NCBI GenBank assembly: GCA_004794785.1
Contig: SJOL01006423.1
Coordinates: forward strand, 298,909 to 362,908
Direction of reading: 5' to 3'
Origin: Opisthorchis felineus
Taxonomy: Eukaryota; Platyhelminthes; Trematoda; Opisthorchiida; Opisthorchiidae
DNA length: 64,000 nt
The stretch's first letter is position 1, and the number at the start of each line of letters is the position of its first letter. Made by a program: the position numbers and the translations under genes. The notes beneath the pieces were generated by a model. The model searched no databases. It was not told where the DNA came from and was given only the letters and a program-made list of their open reading frames with translations. This document shows, one piece after another, positions 50,014 through 61,889 of this stretch.

Positions 50014-53000
50014 TGTTCCAACTCGTCTGTCTCCTGCCAAATCATGGTGATATTCTTGAATGATTCTGTGATATTTTCCTTTTTGGTGTACATTTCTGAA
50101 TGTCTTTCCCTGTCCTGTGCAGGCGTGACTGCCATGCTTTTTCATCCCATCTTTTGTGTTTTTATTTTTTACTAAGTTTAGGTGTAATCAAACGAGCTTG
50201 AAATTTTGACCTCTCTCTTTATCCAGATTCTGACATCGGCTGGGCACAGTCCCAGTGCGTAGACCAACAGGTAAGTTAGCCCAATTGTAATACAGCTACG
50301 CTGAACGTACAGAGAGCACCATATGGATTATGTCCCGTACTTGTCCCGGAAATCACTGAGTCACACGGCTTCGTATCGATATTCTCCAATCACGAATTCA
50401 CTCCGCGTTCGTCCGTCAATTCAGTTTAAGTGATGGATAGTTTTATGCACCCGCGAAGGTGAATTTTCAGTATGCAAAATTACAACTACGTTAGAAAAGC
50501 ATATTAGAACCTAGAGAAGAGTATGCATGTGATCTTATAAATATGTTTCATCCAGCGAACAGCCTCAGGCTGTCCATCACAGAAAAATTACACTCAGAAC
50601 TGCAGTATTTATCCCGCTTCTGAAAACTGAAAAATGGTTGGATATCGAAAGCTGCTAAATTCACTATTTTTAAGTGAATTTACCTAGTACAGTTTTGGAC
50701 GCTGATGACCGATAAAATAGAGAATGTGTGGAACCGTAAAATTGTTAAACCGGTTCCCTAGGCCAATTACTATAGGAAGTACCTACCTAAACTTTATACC
50801 TAATGATGTGACATACTTCGTCTTAATCTTGAAGCTACGCAATAAGTTGTTCAGGGCCAAGGGAGATTAGTCAGCCCAGTGAATAGCTGTGGGATTAATA
50901 CCACCTTTGTTGCAAACGAAAAAATGGTGTGCGATCAAACGCAAATCTCTGGTGTTTCAGAAAAATATGCTTGATTGTCTGTTGACAGAGCCTGTCCTCT
51001 GAGTTAACTGGGTAACTTGTAGTATACAGGTGCAAATTACAGGTAAACACAGATGTATCGCGGCGTTACAGCGAAATAGTAAATATTGATATCTGCAGAA
51101 ATAGTTATCATGTGTTGATTCACCTATTTCTCTGGTAGCTTAAGAGCATACCGCAACTGTCACGGGTCCAAGATTTTCTTAAACCATTGGTAAATTGAAT
51201 CCAGTCACATCCACAGCGACCGGGGCTTAATTGGACGATTTAGACGCTAGAGGTATCGAGCAGGTTTGTGTGGCAGCGGACTTGTACATCCAGACGGATA
51301 ACAAAGTACATTGTTTTCGTGACGTTCACTCCTGGGCTTAATTTTGCCAATAACGGGTGTGAAGGAACATCAGCAAGCTGACGTAGTTATAACAGCGAAC
51401 ACAATAGGATCGCCAAATCTGAAGGTTCTTGTGGAAATCCGTTAGTTATAATTATCCTGAGGTTCCGCATTTGCGAAATTTATTTCCCTTCGTATACATT
51501 CCCGCTGAAAAGACGCCTGTCTCCAAGCCTTACCACAACTGGTCTTCCGAAATCAATATTTCGCGTTCTGGTGTACCCCAATGTGTGTTACATCTCTTTT
51601 TAATCCTCCCAATCTAGTAATACCGTGGCTATTCTCCATCTCTTCGTTAATTAGACGACGTTGCCTTTTAATAGCGTCGCGAACAAAGGGACCGTTCTGT
51701 CTATAAGTCTGGATTTGTTGTCGCACTGATGTGTTCGCGTAGTCTCAACGGCCTGAAGCCCATATGAAACAGATTGACTGTGGATTAAGCGCGACCCGAA
51801 TTTTACTCGACCAACTTGTTGTTAGCGTTGACCACATGTACGGTCGAATGTGTGAATTGACTAGAAGTTTCGCCGGTGGAAATCTAGCCCGTGGTTAACT
51901 GTATGTACTTCACAAAGTGGTCGAAACAATCGCCGGCGAAGACGAGTTTGCTGTCGTTAGTACCGGCTCCACTCCTCCATTGTGGGGGTATTCGACTAGT
52001 CATACGGACGTGGGTGAGCCATAGTATCAATTGAGATGGGTGGTCGCAAATGCGGCTTGTATGTTGAGTTGAATTGGGTTGCAAGACTGGTGGATCTATG
52101 GGAGTGTGTTGGACAATTTAGTCTTCTGAGACGGCTGCGATATCTTGTTTTAATTGCGTACCGATTGGTAGCTCCTGTTGCAGTCAATCAGACATTCAAA
52201 GAACTAATGAAATAAATCAGTCTTTCTACATAAATGCATCTAACAATGACCTGGAACTATTACTGAAAATCATCTCGGCGCTTTATACCAGTGATTGATG
52301 AAGTGAACTTTCCAGGAGTCAAACCGACGTTGACTCCCGGCTGTGTATTGTCATGAGAAAAATTATTTGAGTTTATCCTATTTCACTTGTGTCTCAAGCC
52401 TTATATGAGTCCCACTGGCGTAAGTCTCACCGCAGCTGCAAGCGAACTGATAACTAAATATCTGCACTACACCTGACTTCCCGCAACGAGTTAAGGTGTT
52501 CCCACAATTTCTCTGGATTTTGGCCTAATACAGGGTCTCCATCTATTTCCGTAGTTTGTGGTAACCCAATCTACTTTGATATACTGTTTGTAGGGGCATC
52601 TGGAATGATAAAAACAGCAAACTTCACAACCAGAGTCTAAGCTACTCTTGACTACGTCTTTACCAATAAACCCGAATTGTACCCTTGTAGAGGCTGGGCG
52701 CATTTACTTAGGTCTGACCACTACATCATTCAGGTCTTGCGCAAAGTCTACTCTAAAGTGAACTGTTAAACAATGATCCATGCTCAGGAACGCGTATTCT
52801 GAACACAAACAACCTGGGCTATCCCCAACATGTGGCTGACATCGTGGGTTTTACTGCCTGTGAATATGAGAACCTGTTTGTACAGCGTGACAATTTGTTG
52901 TTGCCCGGAGTTATGTCTCCATTCGTGTTGCCCATGAGACCCTGCCTGACACAGCTGCACTCAAGGAACTCAGTCGATGCAAAAGGAAAGCCTTCAGAGC

Positions 53001-53098
53001 CGTTGAAATGATCCGGACGATAGCGTTTTACTTAGAGATATCTAGGCTGAATGCGAACATTCCTGCGAAATTCTTACGCACAGGTGCATAACTAAACA

Positions 53099-53297
53099 GG
53101 GGCGGGATGGCTCAGTGATTAGAACGTAAATTTACTGGCCGGCAGGTCCGTGGTTCGAACCCGACCTCTGCATCTCCACTTCTGTCTAGACGTGGACAAC
53201 CTGGCAGTATTCCAGCCCTCATGCTTCCTTCGGGAGGCATGGCAGCTAGGCACAGAAAGGGTGTTACAGCTGAACCATTACTAATATTATTAAAACA
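53099..53297 (+). repeat. tRNA-derived SINE family 1, well-preserved copy
   Basis: ggggcgggatggctcagtga A-box region, actggccggcaggtccgtgg, B box ggttcgaaccc, then gtggacaacctggcagtatt, cttccttcgggaggcatggc, aggcacagaaagggtgttac and tattatta tail. Confidence 0.85.
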
Positions 53298-53489
53298 CGA
53301 GAACGCTGGCATATAAAAAATCTCGGCGCTCCACTTCCTAGTTCACTTGACGACCTCAGATTGATCTTTCAGCGGTGAACTCTTGGGAGTGTTACTCTCA
53401 TGATGTAATCTTTATCTGGAAACGTGTTCACCAAACTAAGTCCATCGAGTTTCCTCCACAGGTTACAAGTTTTTTCAGTTTTCCTACAA

Positions 53490-53727
53490 ATGCCACCATC
53501 ATCGCCATCTTCATCATCAGTTGTAAAAACAGCGTATTTACCGTACACTGGTTATAGCTGTCAGTTTCGTTCGCCGCTGATTTGGAGAGGTGGCATAGAT
53601 AACTACGCATTGGAGGCCGTAGCTGATATAACTGATGCGTCAGTATAAGGTTGTCAGTGGACTGTTTGTTCAGGAGATCGAGAGAGGAAACTGGGCATTG
53701 AAGGCAACGGCTTGGATGTATGCGCTC
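53490..53727. repeat. Dispersed repeat A, copy 2
   Basis: Nearly identical to 63627-63865 over its length (e.g. ctgatttggagaggtggcat, ggaggccgtagctgatataa, gaggaaactgggcattgaag). A diverged copy lies at about 3150-3500. It ends exactly at the single N at 53728. Confidence 0.8.
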
Positions 53728-53728
53728 N

Positions 53729-54640
53729 CTGATGGCCACATGATCCAACTGGGTCCACGGTTGACTTGCAGTTGGCGGCCGCCAGGTTACGCGATGCGAA
53801 CGTTTGTGCTGAAAGTTCGTACTGGCCAGAAACGGCTCATGATCAGCACACAACTGGAGGAGTAGCTGCCTTTTGTCTGTGCGACGAGCATCGACCCCGA
53901 ATCGACCAACCAAATATGATTCTAAGGAGCTCAGACGGCCGACTTGGGCATTCATATCGCCCGTAAGGATAACAGTATCAGTGCTTCTTGCTCAACGAAT
54001 AGGCCCGGGATAGTGCTCGATAGAAAGTATCTTTCTCAACATCAGAACTGCAGTTGGTTGGGCCATAAGCCGACACTTCAAACAGGCACATTTTATGCTG
54101 AGTGGTACTGAGCTGGATAACCGGACGGAGCAAAGACGACTGTTCAGTGGGATCCAATCCGACAAAGCGCGTTCAGCTCCGGGGTTGAGTGCAACTCCCG
54201 TGCCATATATTCCACGAGTCAACGCCTCTGGATTGCCGGATACGCAGATTGAAATTTGATATAGCTGAGTTCATCCTTGGCCTTTTAGGCTGCACGACCA
54301 CTCTTGCGTCTTGTATGCGTGTTTCAGAGACAGCACACATCAATTTTAATGGAGTATAGGGTCTCAGCAAGCATTGATTGATGGACGTTGAATGCGCTTA
54401 TGCGGAAAGGGCTTTGTTGCTTCAGCAAAGTGTTATTTTGTTTATTGTTGATGGGAAGCGGGATGTATAAGACAGATAGCTGACAATCAGATGACCCAGC
54501 AACGTTTGTTTGTATGGTAGGAAGGCGTTGTGTATAGACATCGGTGGTCTCGACATCCCAGGAGACGACTATCTGAAGATTTGCCAGGGACAACAAATAC
54601 AGGAAGTGACTTGTGTAGTTACCGAGACGGATCAAACGAT
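53729..54640 (-). mobile_element. Non-LTR retrotransposon fragment, AP-endonuclease domain
   Basis: On the minus strand, frames with breaks read FRISAFNVHQSMLAETLYSI, DVCCLSETRIQDARVVV, ALSDWIPLNSRLCSVRLSS, then DMNAQVGRLSSLESYLVGRF, FLASTNFQHKRSHRVTWRPP and SQPWTQLDHVAI. This order (AFNVRTL, SETR, N-A-QVG, T-R-P, Q-x-DH) is the endonuclease domain of RTE/CR1-type elements. Reverse transcriptase is absent. The frame is broken near 53950-54000 and 54180-54330. Confidence 0.85.
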
Positions 54641-57159
54641 GCGCTTATGACGTACAACCCTATCATCTCAGAAAGCCTCCTGCACAATTAACTCACGGGA
54701 CACAAAACTGTTATGATACTGAATGCTTGTCCACATTCTAGTTGGAAAAATCAAAAATGCATCTGTCAGCTTCAGAATTAAGCTCATCGATAACCGATAT
54801 GACGAATTTGACTAACCACAAGCCCTTCTTCCAACAGTCATGGATGTTATTATTATCTATAGATGGTCGCGCCTACTAGACTATTTTTCAAAAAAAATTG
54901 GTTGAAAAACGTGCCGCTGCTTAGCAGTGACCGTTTTCAGCGGTCTTCCGACGTGCTGTCACCATAACCCTCCAAGGAATGTACCACTTGTATCACTTGT
55001 TTTATGCTGCTGGTGAAGTAACATTCATCAGTGACCCATGTTCATCTTCACCAATATAACTCACGATCTCAACGTCAAAATTAACCACCCCCTCAGACCT
55101 CAAAAGGTGGGAGCTTTCTGTTTTGAAGACGGTTAAACCATCCACCGTACGTAGTTTGTTGTTTTCAGTCTGGCCTGTATAAGCACGTATGGTGTCGACG
55201 GTTGACTGTGCTAACGGGGTTTGCACTATCCCATACAATTATACGGAACACCAAGGCAACTCGAAGGTCTATTACTGTTCACCGACGCAGCTCAGGCGAC
55301 TTTCTAAGGAATAACTTCCGACAGTGGTCATCAAGGGAGTGTATTATGCCACCATCGAATGGTTGAACCAAAGTTGCCGTATTCGACGGCCAGCACCCTG
55401 TGGCGAGACTAGATAGCGAGAATGACAGCCTATAGCGCTAGCCAGTAGCATAAAACATCTGTTTGCAGCCTCATGTCAGTATAAAACATATCCCGCCACC
55501 CTGAGTATGCCACATATCATTCGGGCTTTTATGTTACCTCAACACAAACAGTGCTGCCCTGTGTCTCAAAGCGCTGAGGAATCTAAGTACTAACAACAGC
55601 AAAAACGATAGCAACAATAACAAATGTCACGCATCCCCGGGAGCCATTTGGAATCTGTGTGCGGCCGAAAATGTTCTAAAACCCATACCTATCCAACACG
55701 TCCATTTGGAAGCATATGTTGTATATAATACACCGGCCTCCATCATACTTGTTGCTCCTATTGTTGTCAAGCCTGCATTTTTCCATCACCTCGATTGATT
55801 ACGCGTGGGAGGCACCACTGGCTGAGAAACTAATTGTAGTATTTGCCCCGATTCTATGAAGCTGAGAAAGTCACCATACCAGGAGGTAGTGGTCTACATA
55901 AATATGCGTTCGACAGGAAAACCTAACCGGGGAAGAAGCGATTTATCAACCATGGAAGCTTCCGATAACATAAAAATCGCATCAGCAGAAGTTAAGCATG
56001 CTTGCTCACAATTTTTTTTGTAAAATTCAATATATCCATCCGGAAAGACGGCCATTGGGATCTGCTATTGTAGGACACCTCAGGAAAGAGCACTTTTGGA
56101 TAATCCCTTCAGATTACCTCTTCAGCGCTTCAAATGGAGCTGCAATTCGAAACATGTCTCTCTATGAAGTGGACTTATTTAGGCATTGTCTTTTATGGGA
56201 CCTGTCGATGCTAGTACTTCGTGACCAGCATAGTCCTTGACTCGACCACACAGTAATCAGGGCTAGGTCTCATACATCCGCAACGATGAGTCAGTAAGGA
56301 AGAGGACTGTCAGCAAATTCTGGACATAAGCGAATGGGAAGTGCGATATGGAACAACGCAAGTCCACAGTCCGTACACGACGACTTCTGTAAGCACCGGC
56401 TGCTGGAAGGCGGAGCGCTGGCTGAAAAACCTACCGATGTACCCGTCAAGTACTGGTTCGCTGTGATTCAGGATATTACCCGCAAGCAAATTAGACTGCG
56501 GACCTCTGATAAATCAGGTGCCGTCGAAACGCATCGTGCAGAGTTCACCAACTAATACTCTCGTCAACTGCCATTCCCGTGAGGAAGGCAGCCTCAAACT
56601 TCCCACATGTCTTGGAAAACGAGAAAGTCTGCCCTTGTATCACACCGCCCTCAAGAGACGTACTACCATGAAGTGTCTGTTGAGCACGTCGCACGCACTG
56701 ATTTTATACGGCGGTGTCACGGTGAAAACTGGCGCCGGATGCCATACACTGAATGACAGTTGAGAGGTTGTCCGTGTGAAGTGACTGGACGAATCCTGAT
56801 TCCAAACTCCCGTGGCATGGAAATGAATCAGTCCCAACGAATTGGGCAGATGAAATAGACATTCGAATCCAATGGTCACGATACTGTTAAACAGTTCTTT
56901 GCATACTCTTGCTGTCCTACACGCTGCGTGCAAGGGCCAGAAGGCGCATATGTGAAGGCACGCCAAGTGGTGCTATGGACATCACTTGTACCGAACTCCC
57001 GGGAAACCCCATGGAACATGGAGCCAGTCTATTAGTGAATACAGTGTTATGCAACAGAGTGAAACAGCTCGTCCGAACACCAACTAATAATGGGACGTAA
57101 AAGAATGTAATCGTCTGAAATATTCACAATAATTGAGTGTCCACAAACGAGAAAACAAG

Positions 57160-57435
57160 TTAGCGAAAATACAGTGGGTTGTAAGTGACCCAGTGGGCTT
57201 TTGGTTGACGCTTAGCTTCCTCTGAGCTTGTGAACAAGCTTTTGTAAACAGAGCTAGCAGTCGGATCCTCCTGAATTGATTTAGTGGATTTGGTTGGCGG
57301 TTGTGCTGTAGATGTTCCTGGCTGTGGTGATTCCATATCTGGCTTTCCATCTTCTTTTGATTTCTGTTCGGTAGGCTTCTGCTTTGCGGGTGCGGTACTT
57401 GAATCAGAATTAACAGGGGCTGGTCGTTTCTTGGC
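57160..57435 (-). CDS. RTF2: RTF2 exon 4 with stop codon
   Basis: 276 nt; acceptor ctgcctaatag; stop TAA at 57162-57160. A low-complexity Lys/Pro/Ser linker precedes the conserved C-terminal motif KSLFTSSEEAKRQPKAHWV. It ends TYNPLYFR, one residue beyond the aromatic end seen in human. Confidence 0.93.
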   Translation of the reverse strand, partial: AKKRPAPVNSDSSTAPAKQKPTEQKSKEDGKPDMESPQPGTSTAQPPTKSTKSIQEDPTASSVYKSLFTSSEEAKRQPKAHWVTYNPLYFR

Positions 57436-60258
57436 CTATTAGGCAGAGGAAAAACAGTTTCAATTAGAGAGAAAGAGGGAAGGTCCTAATCCCAGAAAAT
57501 GTCCGGATTATTAATGGAAGTATACAAATGTCATTTGTGAATAAACAAGCTCAACTAGCGTGTATGTCTGACAGTTATGGGGAAATTGTGGAGACTAAGA
57601 AGAAAATAGTTTTCACCTCGAAGACTCGTGCTACAGGTCAAATACTTGAGGTTTCATGAGCGAAACCCTTAAATCGAGACTGGGCGATCAGAACAGAACA
57701 GATATATGATGATGAGCATAAGCACATTTTTGCACAAGATACGTGCGCCCCACACTCAGAACCCTTCAATATTAAGTCAACTCGATATGCTTTTGTCTGA
57801 GGCATGTGACCACGCTGTGTTGGCGCGCAATGAGAACGCCATCCCTACTGTCAGTCCGTCGTGACTGACTAGGTAACCTCGCTTGATGTTAACCCAGTGC
57901 TACGTCAATGCAAGACCAGGTGCATGATCCGCTCGAAAAACGGAAACCCAGTTAGATGATTCTTCTTAATCCTATTTCCATCTCAGTTCTCTCCAAAAAT
58001 GACGATTTTATAATATTCAGGGCACAAGCATCAAAAGGAAATAACAGCTTGAACGCACAAGTGTGGCCAAACCTTACCTTTCCATTGGCAGCTACGTATT
58101 CTTCCAAGCGCTTCTGAGCCACGGCGATCTCTTCCTCGGTTTGGGGATTGAGTAGGATCACATCAGACGCGGTGAATGGAGTGCCACACTTCAAAAAACG
58201 ACATGGAAAACAGAGGTATTGCTCTTGATGCAAAGGTGAACCGAGAGAGTGAGAGACGAAGCTATCCATTTTGTTTCGTAAAACAATCTGTCGAGGGTTA
58301 GCCACTTGTGCCGATAGTACGAGATGAACTGGTGTGTTAATATCAAGAAGACAAGTCATGGAAATACAACCAGCAAGGGGCGAACATAGGTAAGTAACGA
58401 CAACGAAGCAGTCCGTTGTCATAAGGGTAAGATACGGTAGAGATCGAGCGGGAGGGAACAGTTGGAAGATAGTCAACCACTAACAAGGATCATCGAGCCA
58501 GTGAAAGGAGACCAGCTGAGTCCAAAGCAAATGAGCAGTTTTACTCGGAAACCAAACGGTACAGTGACAGAAAAGTACACTGAGCCCCGCCGGTGGGCGC
58601 CCTGTGTTGGCTTTGTTGAATTAAGACCCATATATAAAAGAATCCCATCTTTCTGGACAACAGCTAAGGCTAATTCGCGACCAGGCCACCAAGTGAGTCT
58701 TGAAGATTGAAGATTATATGTTAATGAGGTGCATATTATGAGAAATTTTAGTTCACGGGCAGCTGTAAGGTTACGACGTCTGCAGTGTTCATCCCTCTAA
58801 AAAGACCGTTTTCGACCGGTGACGTCAGCGACTGCTGCGGGGTTTTTACTGCAGTTACCACCAGGAATGAAGTGAATCCCACCAGTACATTCGTGAACGG
58901 CTGCAGTCTGACCCATGCAGAAGAGTGACTAATCCCTTCGTACTTCAATGACTTTACCAGTTAGATCGTGAATTCTCTGCCGGGATTTCATTACTAAAAA
59001 GACCAATACTCTCACTTCCATCCGCGCCAAAATGATACGGCATGGATGCCAGACATAGTGGTAAATATATGCGTGTCGCTAGCACGAAGCCCGGGGTACA
59101 GGCTCATGGTCACTTGAGAAACTAAATTTGCAGTTCCGAAAGCCAAGAGTTTCTATCGATGCTATACAACACCCACTCCACGAATCGTGGATCAAACAAA
59201 CAAAATGCACGCCTTTTTTAAGTTGAAGACCACCACGCAGCGCATGTCCGGAAGGTTTAAAGTCACCACCGGATTGGAGATCAGAAGCCTGCCATTTGTA
59301 CAGAAATTGCCGCAGATTGAGGGACACGGACAGCTGCATTGCGCGCTATTATTGGAGCCGGCGTATCCCCCCCCCCCGGCAAAAGTAGCCACAGTACGTC
59401 AACACCGTTGGAAGTTTGCGAAACAGTAAACCAAGGGTTGACGTATATGCTCAAATACTGCAAAACCAGTCAGAATCCTCTATGTCGAATGAATCAGATA
59501 GGATATAGTATTGAATGGAATAAGTACGGGCCTGCTAAATCGGAATAGTACCTAGGTCAGCTAGTCAGCTTAATATTTCCGTCATTTACATTTCATAAGA
59601 CAGGCTGTGTATAGCACCTAGTCCACATGTAAGGAAAATCGCCTAGGCTACCGGGTACGCGTTAATTCGGCAAGTGTGCGCGAAAAAGTTCAGGAGAATC
59701 ATGACACACAACCAAAGCAGCAAAAAACAAAAACTCAAGACAAGTGAAGCGAGATACCATTCAAACTAACCTGCATGCATCGATTATCATGCGACACCTC
59801 GAGAGCTTTTTTGGCGAAAACACAGCCGCAGCTCCACAGGAATATAAAAGCGTGCACTCCACACATCTCAAGACCGGTAACGGGGCAGTAGAATTCTCCG
59901 CAAGCGTCTTTCAGAGGGTCAGAAGTTTCTCCGTATGCAGCGTTCACAGTCAGATGAAGTTCCCGAACGTCCTTCAGTTTCTTTACATGATCTGCTGTAT
60001 TATTCAGTTTGGAACGATTCAGTAGCTTGTTGATGACAGCTTCTTTATTGTATAGCCTATTCGAATGAGAGGAACGCTAGACATACAAACCTACCTTCCG
60101 AGGCGGCAAGAAACGATTGGAGGTCGAAGAGGTTCATGACTCAGAGAACAATGGCGCCACAGGGCAGCGTTCGCAACCCGACGATCCGCATGCTCCGGCT
60201 TTTTCTTCGATCTGACAAGTTCTACACGCCTTGGTATACTGCCACCATCACCTCCCAT
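57160..60258 (-). CDS. RTF2: RTF2 (replication termination factor 2), complete gene
   Basis: Four exons give 278 residues (human 306). Start MGGDGGSIPRRVELVRSKKK matches human MGCDGGTIPKRHELVKGPKK. The middle has the two RING-like zinc-finger halves: FYCPVTGLEMCGVHAFIFLW, SCGCVFAKKAL and RCMQ/CGTPFTASDVILLN. The end YKSLFTSS..AHWVTYNPLYF matches human YKSLFTTH..AHWVTHTSYCF. RTF2 is a nuclear protein that affects stalled replication forks and RNase H2 recruitment and is cleared by proteasomal shuttles. All junctions keep phase. Confidence 0.95.
57436..58077 (-). other. RTF2 intron 3, nothing recognised
   Basis: 642 bp, phase 0 on both sides. Confidence 0.5.
58078..58188 (-). CDS. RTF2: RTF2 exon 3
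   Basis: 111 nt, phase 0 to 0. Peptide CGTPFTASDVILLNPQTEEE then AVAQKRLEEYVAANGK. The start is set by joining RCMQ to CGTPF, which restores the human C-x2-C-G motif (CHTCGAAF). Acceptor cgttttttgaag, donor ggaaag|gtaagg. Confidence 0.88.
58189..59770 (-). other. RTF2 intron 2
   Basis: 1.58 kb, phase 0 on both sides. It holds a poly-C tract of about 11 bases near 59366-59376 and overlapping open frames around 59080-59550 without a recognisable product. Confidence 0.45.
59771..60056 (-). CDS. RTF2: RTF2 exon 2
   Basis: 286 nt after a 38 nt intron (60057-60094). It encodes LYNKEAVINKLLNRSKL through the FYCPVTGLEMCGVH finger to NRCMQ; donor atgcag|gttagt. The first base completes the Arg codon split by the microintron. 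Confidence 0.93.
60095..60258 (-). CDS. RTF2: RTF2 exon 1
   Basis: 164 nt from ATG (60258-60256); donor ggaag|gtaggt. It ends in VANAALWRHCSLSHEPLRPP then IVSCRLG, as in human WNYCTLSQEILRRPIVACELG. This holds the first zinc-ligand Cys residues. Confidence 0.93.
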
Positions 60259-60507
60259 CACAAACAATAACTTATTTCTTGATATATAAACACCACTCTA
60301 CCGAGCGAAAGACTGAAACAAAAGGAAAGCAAAATGGCTGCGGGACGTGCGTTGCCCAAATGAAATGAACTAATCGATTGTATCAGTGGACATAAGCGTC
60401 AAACAGGAGTTCATATTACTGTTCAAATTCGCCATTGGTGAAAGAATGGGACGGACTTTGAAGGGTTTGCAAAACCACGGCGTTCAAATCGCTGATGATG
60501 AGAACCC

Positions 60508-60546
<39 letters not shown>
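60508..60546. repeat. (TA)n microsatellite
   Basis: About 39 bp of alternating ta directly upstream of a SINE copy. Confidence 0.9.
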
Positions 60547-60547
<1 letters not shown>

Positions 60548-60548
<1 letters not shown>

Positions 60549-60727
60549 AGCTCCGTGATTAAGGCGCGAAACTACTGGCCGGAAGGTCCGTGGTTCGAAC
60601 CCAGTCTGTGCATCTCGACTGTCTCGGCTTGGGGAAGCTGGAAGTATCTCAGCCCCCGCGCTTTCTTCGGATGGTATGGCAGGTATGCACCTGGGGTGTT
60701 ACAGCTATACGATTGTCATTATTATAT
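60548..60727 (+). repeat. tRNA-derived SINE family 1
   Basis: agctccgtgattaaggcgcg A-box region, actactggccggaaggtccg, B box ggttcgaaccc, then aagtatctcagcccccgcgc, tttcttcggatggtatggca and cattattatatg tail. Confidence 0.8.
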
Positions 60728-61889
60728 GTATATCCGCGTGGGCCCACTACACGGTAAAAGGCCTGTGTATCACCATACATGAAAAGAAAATGTCGAGGAG
60801 AACCAAATTGTAAGTGCAGTACTAGTTTGGTAAATAAACCACAAGCCGTGCGCCCTCACTTCCAATCCCAATATACATGAGCAATGTATCAAAACGGTCA
60901 GGCTATCACTATCTAATCAAACAGCTAATGCTCCACATCCACAGAAAAGCACACCACGTACCGAGGCTTGGTGCACTCTCACCTTCAGCGGTGAACTATA
61001 TCTTGCCGACGCTACAGGTAACTAAGGTTTACAGACGTCGTTAGTGTTTTGGCAATGAGACCCGTAGCGCTCGAGTGTGATTGAGAGATAGAGAGCGTTA
61101 CCTGGCCAGTGAGGAGAAAATGACCCAAAGCGATAAGTGCAGGTCACTAGCGTGTCACTGACAACCAGCGGCTCATTCTCACAACAAATTAGTATTGTTA
61201 TCTCGAAGTGACTCTCCTAGTAGCAGCTCAGCAACGTCATGTGAAAAGGTGTCATACATTGTCATGAAGACGTCGTCGACAGCAGAAATAAATAAAAGGG
61301 CAGTATTTTCAGGCCCAGCCGAAAACGGCAAGATGAAAGGACAGTTCACCGCGCGCGCACACTGCGCCTTCAGGATGTGAACAAACCTTAATGAAACACC
61401 TGTTGGTGGCATCAAAAGCACTTCGTATGTCAGGGCAGAACAAGAGTAGGTTTCCGGTGGACATACTGCAGCTGCGACTAGTGCAACACAAGACTAAAAC
61501 AGTCCCCACTCAAACAGAATTCTATTACATCAGGGAATGATTGTTACAGTGAGCCAAATGCTACCACCTTGAAGTGGTGGTAAGGCTTGAACGTTGTAGT
61601 GATCCCGCGGGCTAAACTGGCTGGGAATTAGTTTCTCAAGGTTTAACCATGTCAGGAAGGCAAAATGGGAACAACCAGACAAGGAGCAGCGAGCCCCCGT
61701 ACAACGGTTAACCCTATCACGAGGCAATCTGGACGTAAAGTTGTATAGCTCCATGTGATGTGTGTGAGGGCAGTGAGGTGTTTCCTGCATCATACCCATA
61801 TATGTGGAAGCAGCGACGTTGCTTCTCCGGCAGAACGGGTTAGAAAAAGTCAGCTATAAAAACCACACTCCGATCACCCATATGTTGAC

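Larger units (their letters stand above)
47798..49572 (+). other. Last VPS13B intron with three repeat copies
   Basis: 1.8 kb. It contains family 2 repeats near 47985-48150 and 48590-48760 and a family 1 SINE at 48782-48980. Confidence 0.4.
50014..57159. other. Intergenic region between convergent VPS13B and RTF2
   Basis: 7.1 kb. It contains a SINE (53099-53297), a dispersed repeat (53490-53727) and a minus-strand retrotransposon endonuclease fragment (53729-54640). 50.0-53.0 and 54.7-57.1 kb show no gene or repeat I recognise. Confidence 0.4.

Noticed and set aside
56000..56770. Plus-strand frames of 73-81 codons
   Set aside because: Short, alternative-start frames without splice sites or recognisable family.
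57952..58476. 174-codon minus-strand frame read as one exon
   Set aside because: Only 58078-58188 matches RTF2; the rest is intron sequence on both sides of exon 3.
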